A stretch of 38,301 nucleotides of DNA from Phycisphaera mikurensis (lineage in GTDB: Bacteria > Planctomycetota > Phycisphaerae > WQYP01), in the NCBI GenBank assembly GCA_022730455.1, contig DZDI01000013.1, positions 1-38,301 of the forward strand. The letters run 5' to 3'. The notes below the pieces were generated by a model that was not told the DNA's origin, did not search any database, and saw only the letters and a list, made by a program, of their open reading frames with translations. Positions 34,917 to 38,301 of this stretch are shown here, piece by piece (within the stretch, counting starts at the first letter, position 1; every line of letters begins with the position of its first letter). Position numbers and translations under genes: made by a program.

Positions 34917-36422
34917 TCAGGCGGTAACCGCACCTTCGCTGATGTCGTCTTCGGCTAGGCCGTAGGCCTCTTCGCCGTGCACGGCCGCGTCGCCAACACG
35001 CAGTTTTGTATCCGACATACGCAGCGGCACCACCAGCTTGATGAGATACAGCAGCACGGTAGTGACCACAATGTTCAGGCCGATAATAAACGCAGCACCG
35101 ACCAGCTCCAGCCAAACCAGTTTCGGATTCCCGGCAAGTAATCCGCCCGGAGTGGTCAGACCAAAGGCTGCGCACCCGATCTTGGTGGCAAAGATGCCGG
35201 TCATGATACCACCCAGAAGGCCGGCAAAGCCGTGCGTATGCACAACGCCGAGGCAGTCGTCAACTTTCTTGAAAATCGCCAATTTTTTACCGAGGATATT
35301 CATCGTAAACCACGGTATGGTGGCGCAAACGACGCCCACCGCAATGGCGCCATAGCCATTGACCACACCAGCACCAGGCGTGATGCCTACCAGCCCGGTG
35401 ATCATGCCATTGACCGCACCGAGCACAGATGGCTTACCGTATTTTACGTAATCCAAGAACATCCAAACCAACAGCGCCATGGCGGTGGCGACGTTGGTGT
35501 TCAGCACGGCGGCACCAGCATCGGCATTGGCCGAGTACGGGTCACCACCGTTAAAGCCGTTCCAACCCAGCCACACCAAACCGGCACCCGCCAACACCAT
35601 CAAGATGTTGTTGGCGCGGAAGTTCTCGCGGTCCTGTGGTAAACGAGGTCCGATGATCGCGGCAGCGGTAAATCCGGTTACACCCGCAGCCAAGTGAATG
35701 ACATATCCACCCGAATAGTCAATGACTCCCATTTGACCCAGGAAACCTCCACCCCACAGGCTAAATGCGCCCACGGTGTACGAGAAGGTCATCCACAGCG
35801 GAACAAATATGATCCATGCCATAAAGTTCATACGGCCAAAAAGCGATCCGGCAAACAAAATGACGGTGATGGCGGCAAATACAAACTGGAAGTAAACCAT
35901 CGCCGACATTGGGAATCCGGCCGTCGCCCCAGCGGCAGGAATGCTTGCCTGGACGAGTTCGTCAGACATACTCGCGACGGGCCCAGGGTGACCCAGGAAT
36001 GGAAACCACTCCGGGCCGAAGCCCATGTTGTAGGCCCAGAGCAGCCACACAATCAGGACGGCAGCAAAGGCGTAAAACACCATAAATGCCGAATTGATGG
36101 CCCATTTTTTCTTCACCACGCCACCGTAAAGAATAGCGAGGCCCGGAATGCTTTGCATGCCGACGATAGTTGCAGCCGTAAGCTGCCATGCCGTGTCGCC
36201 GTGCGAAAGCCAAGCCGGAGTGGCCCAATTGATAGGGGCCGGGGCGCTGGCCGCAGGTGCCGCTGCAGTGGCGGCCGCCACTACCGGGGGTGCAGCCGCA
36301 GGTGCTGCCGGCGCAGCCGTCTGAGCCAGCAACGGGCCGGCTACCATGGTGAACATCAGCAGCAAGCCGATGCCAGCCATCCATTTCATCTTTCTGGGTG
36401 TAAACCATTTCGTGGGACGCAT
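34917..36422 (-). CDS. amt: Ammonium transporter (Amt family)
   Basis: About 501 aa from the chosen start. A signal peptide (WMAGIGLLLMFTMVAGPLLA) is followed by an unusual Ala/Pro-rich linker of about 45 residues, then the Amt channel with about eleven helices. The two pore histidines are present as His243 (YVIHLAAG) and His397 (VVHTHGFAGLLGG). The cytoplasmic C-terminal region (LRMSDTKLRVGDAAVHGEEAYG) carries the GEEAY motif used for P-II binding. ATG at 36422 is preceded by AGGAG at eight bases, so it replaces the longer frame from 36464. Two P-II genes lie downstream. It imports NH4+/NH3 under nitrogen limitation. Confidence 0.95.
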   Translation of the reverse strand: MRPTKWFTPRKMKWMAGIGLLLMFTMVAGPLLAQTAAPAAPAAAPPVVAAATAAAPAASAPAPINWATPAWLSHGDTAWQLTAATIVGMQSIPGLAILYGGVVKKKWAINSAFMVFYAFAAVLIVWLLWAYNMGFGPEWFPFLGHPGPVASMSDELVQASIPAAGATAGFPMSAMVYFQFVFAAITVILFAGSLFGRMNFMAWIIFVPLWMTFSYTVGAFSLWGGGFLGQMGVIDYSGGYVIHLAAGVTGFTAAAIIGPRLPQDRENFRANNILMVLAGAGLVWLGWNGFNGGDPYSANADAGAAVLNTNVATAMALLVWMFLDYVKYGKPSVLGAVNGMITGLVGITPGAGVVNGYGAIAVGVVCATIPWFTMNILGKKLAIFKKVDDCLGVVHTHGFAGLLGGIMTGIFATKIGCAAFGLTTPGGLLAGNPKLVWLELVGAAFIIGLNIVVTTVLLYLIKLVVPLRMSDTKLRVGDAAVHGEEAYGLAEDDISEGAVTA

Positions 36423-36639
36423 GTAAAATTCTCCTAAATTAAAATTCAACCAGATACAAACCACTGACGAGACTGACTTTCCCGCAACGCACGGGTTTCA
36501 ATGCAACTCTCTTTTCATTTCACGATGTCCAATATCACCTCCTTCATCAAAACCCGGGGCTGGAAAGCCAATACTCAATTGGGCACATCGGTCGGGTCGC
36601 AATTCGTCCAATGTAGCCAGACAAAAAATAATGTTTTTA
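36423..36639 (-). promoter_or_regulatory. Leader region of amt
   Basis: On the minus strand a near-perfect Shine-Dalgarno AAGGAGGTGAT lies at about 36535-36545, more than 100 bases before amt. It precedes a five-codon frame TTG GAC ATC GTG AAA TGA, overlapping ATG AAA AGA GAG TTG CAT TGA. No sigma-54 -24/-12 pair was found. The short frames may be a leader peptide or chance. Confidence 0.3.
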
Positions 36640-37182
36640 TCAGGAGAGTCGCGGTAAATTCGCCGACTGCACCGAATATGGTTGAGATGTGGCAGCGATG
36701 GTTCGCCACGCTGAAACCACCGGCATATTGCTTAAAAAATGGGCCCATTCAAAGCGTGAACTTGTCGGAGGATCAAGTGGTTCCCGTCGCGAACTGACAA
36801 CCGCATCCACGGTTTGATATTTTTTACCCAGCATGACATTGGCGGCCAACAAGCAGTCACCACGATTGGCTCTGTGATGCAGTGTGAAAGCGTCAATAGT
36901 GTCTTGCCGCATCTTATTCTGGGTGCCGCCGCCCACTTGGCTCCGTAAGGCCGCAGCCGTCATCGGTGAATGCAAAGCCAATACAGTGGTACCTGCCGTG
37001 CCCACGCCATGTTCGTCACCATGAGCACGCGCTACCACGACGAAAAACACCATCGTGCAGGCCACCAGCAGAATCGCGTGGAAGGTACTCAGTGGGAGTG
37101 AACGCAGCAACACAGTGCCGTCACTTCCGCCATATGGAAGCGGTGACACGCCCCGGCATATTTTGCGCGCCGGTTTCACCAT
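36640..37182 (-). CDS. Hypothetical protein with one membrane segment
   Basis: About 180 aa from the ATG at 37182 (the longest frame starts with GTG at 37209). A hydrophobic segment FHAILLVACTMVFFVVVA is followed by ARAHGDEHG and a soluble tail with no family I recognise. The third-codon-position use looks coding, but no ribosome-binding site precedes either start. It lies upstream of amt in the same direction. It may be a real signal-anchored protein or a chance frame. Confidence 0.35.
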   Translation of the reverse strand: MVKPARKICRGVSPLPYGGSDGTVLLRSLPLSTFHAILLVACTMVFFVVVARAHGDEHGVGTAGTTVLALHSPMTAAALRSQVGGGTQNKMRQDTIDAFTLHHRANRGDCLLAANVMLGKKYQTVDAVVSSRREPLDPPTSSRFEWAHFLSNMPVVSAWRTIAATSQPYSVQSANLPRLS

Positions 37183-37209
37183 TCTGATTTTGGTGTCACA
37201 AGGTTGCAC

Positions 37210-37576
37210 TGCTCAGGCCCTTTCAAACTCCCGGCCAAAAACGTATTTGGCTGATCGGCAGGGATAAGTCGCAATTGTTGTGCCAAAGCTGCGACTACCT
37301 TGGTGCCTGGCTTAGCGAATAGCTCACAAATCCTTAAAATTCAGGCATCTTGACGCTGGGCGAAATGGGCGTTGGCCAATTTGCGGGCGGATTACATATG
37401 CCTGAAAACTCATCGCTGAACCTATTTTTTGAATTGTTGCATACTATTTAGGCAATCGGGTTGGATATTATGAAGTGAGACCACGGCCATAAGCGCATAA
37501 CATCGTCTTTGTCACGCCCATGGATTTCCACCAAGATGAATCACGCCCACCAATTTGATCCCACATTTGCATACTT
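37210..37576. other. Region without a supported gene
   Basis: About 370 bp. The only structure noticed is a pair AGTCGCA/TGCGACT at about 37267-37294 with a loop of about 14 bases. No coding frame, promoter or RNA gene could be supported. Confidence 0.4.
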
Positions 37577-37695
37577 AGGAGTCTGTCCAAGTAATAGCAA
37601 GGCAGCGATGTGCCGGAAACGCTCCGGATGCAAGGCGTCGGGCCGACGGCGCCTCTGGTGAAGATGAGTCGTCGAGGCCCGAGAACGCCGCAGAC
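37577..37695 (+). repeat. Dispersed terminal-inverted-repeat element, copy lacking its right end
   Basis: Begins AGGAGTCTGTCCAAGTAATA and follows the long copy at 17352 through GCAAGGCGTCGGGCCGACGG and the GAGAACGCCGCAGAC segment, with a small insertion near 37670. Similarity stops at about 37695, so the right terminal repeat is missing. Same orientation as the other two copies. Confidence 0.78.
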
Positions 37696-37832
37696 TGCAA
37701 AATCGATTTGGCACGCCAATTGCAAGTGTATACCTGAGGAATGGCCGGGAGTGGAGTGTAACTGGTTCCTTGGCCATTGAATAGTAAGTGAGGTTGTGAA
37801 GTGTTCATCGCTCCAATAAAGGGAGGTTTGTT

Positions 37833-38150
37833 ATGAGTCCACTTCCGTTTAAGGTTGAATGGTCCGGGCCGTCTCCATCTGCACGCAAAGTTAGGCAACG
37901 ACTGCATCCACTTGTATCGCAGACGGATGCGTATGGGCGCATATTGCGGGTGGGTGAGTGGCTGCTGATATTGCCATCGTGCATCTTGGTGATCTTGGTT
38001 CTGGTTCAAGCCATCGCGGGGAGGCCCACCCAGTCGAAGCCGGAGATCAAACAGATTGCCTCAACGACTCTGTATCCGAAGCCAACGTTGGTGACCGTGC
38101 TGGCCGTACCCCAGACGCCACTGCTTGATATTGTGGCACAGCGGCCATAG
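37833..38150 (+). CDS. Small single-helix membrane protein, hypothetical
   Basis: 105 aa. The start is well supported: GGGAGG lies six bases before ATG at 37833. Residues about 42-64 (EWLLILPSCILVILVLVQAI) form one membrane helix; the first 40 residues are basic and soluble, and the C-terminal 40 are Pro/Thr-rich. No family is recognised. It follows the truncated repeat copy by about 140 bases. It ends in a clean stop and no further gene is seen before the window edge. Confidence 0.6.
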   Translation: MSPLPFKVEWSGPSPSARKVRQRLHPLVSQTDAYGRILRVGEWLLILPSCILVILVLVQAIAGRPTQSKPEIKQIASTTLYPKPTLVTVLAVPQTPLLDIVAQRP

Positions 38151-38301
38151 GCCTCATCATCGGCATGAATGATACCACCGGTTGTATGGTCGCGTTTTCT
38201 GGCTTTCCCGTTCATAGCCCAGCCGGGATTCATAGTCAGCCGGCGTGGCGTTTGCGGCCAACCCTGCAGGGCGGGGGCTAAGGGGCCGTGGGCTTTGTCG
38301 C
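38151..38301. other. Window edge, nothing recognised
   Basis: 150 bp after the small membrane protein gene. The minus-strand frame that crosses it overlaps that gene and has no support. Confidence 0.3.

Noticed and set aside
36423-36640. Glutamine riboswitch or sigma-54 promoter ahead of amt
   Set aside because: No GG-N10-GC pair in the right place and no conserved riboswitch core could be seen by eye.

Overview
The window looks like a chromosomal segment of a Gram-negative-type bacterium with mid-range GC, most likely a planctomycete of the Phycisphaerae type. This is inferred from the gene mix: LpxA and MurJ, a fused ThiD2-ThiE thiamin enzyme, a PEP-CTERM exported protein, an AddAB-like recombination nuclease, an ECF sigma module, and tandem P-II genes beside an Amt transporter. 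No rRNA, tRNA, CRISPR array, integrase or transposase gene was recognised.

Layout. Bases 225-8705 hold a minus-strand series: mechanosensitive channel with a cyclic-nucleotide-binding domain, type-2 ferredoxin/flavodoxin-NADP reductase, a CBM9-like lipoprotein, a DPM1/GtrB-like glycosyltransferase, LpxA, ThiD2-ThiE and MurJ (the last three tightly packed). TsaB (minus) is divergent from the AddB-AddA pair (plus, 9895-17300), whose genes overlap by 7 bp. A manganese/zinc-type ABC importer follows on the minus strand (17632-21615): binding protein, ATPase and two different permeases. Its promoter region has a near-consensus sigma-70 promoter with a possible metalloregulator operator over it. 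Next come a bilobal aspartic protease-like PEP-CTERM protein, SmpB, and a WecA/TagO-like sugar-phosphate transferase.

The plus-strand block 25897-33761 begins with an ECF sigma factor, a membrane anti-sigma-like protein and an exported HtrA-like protein that appears to have lost its catalytic residues. It continues with a class III aminotransferase and an MMPL/RND transporter that together resemble the HpnO/HpnN pair of hopanoid metabolism, then a UDP-glucuronate decarboxylase-like SDR. The minus-strand block 33860-36422 is nitrogen sensing and uptake: two P-II proteins lacking the uridylylated Tyr51, and an Amt transporter with its own clear terminator. The last 1.9 kb is sparse, with one doubtful ORF and one convincing small membrane protein.

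The most unusual non-genic signal is a dispersed element with terminal inverted repeats of about 30 bp: one long copy (275 bp), one internally deleted copy (130 bp), one copy lacking its right end, and an inverted fragment that forms a 21-bp perfect hairpin with the long copy. Two direct copies bracket the ATPase-permease-permease genes of the metal importer. Start codons were re-chosen from Shine-Dalgarno placement where the longest open frame looked wrong (murJ, lpxA, the NADP reductase, mscS-like, tsaB, the importer genes, the PEP-CTERM protein, the SDR and amt).
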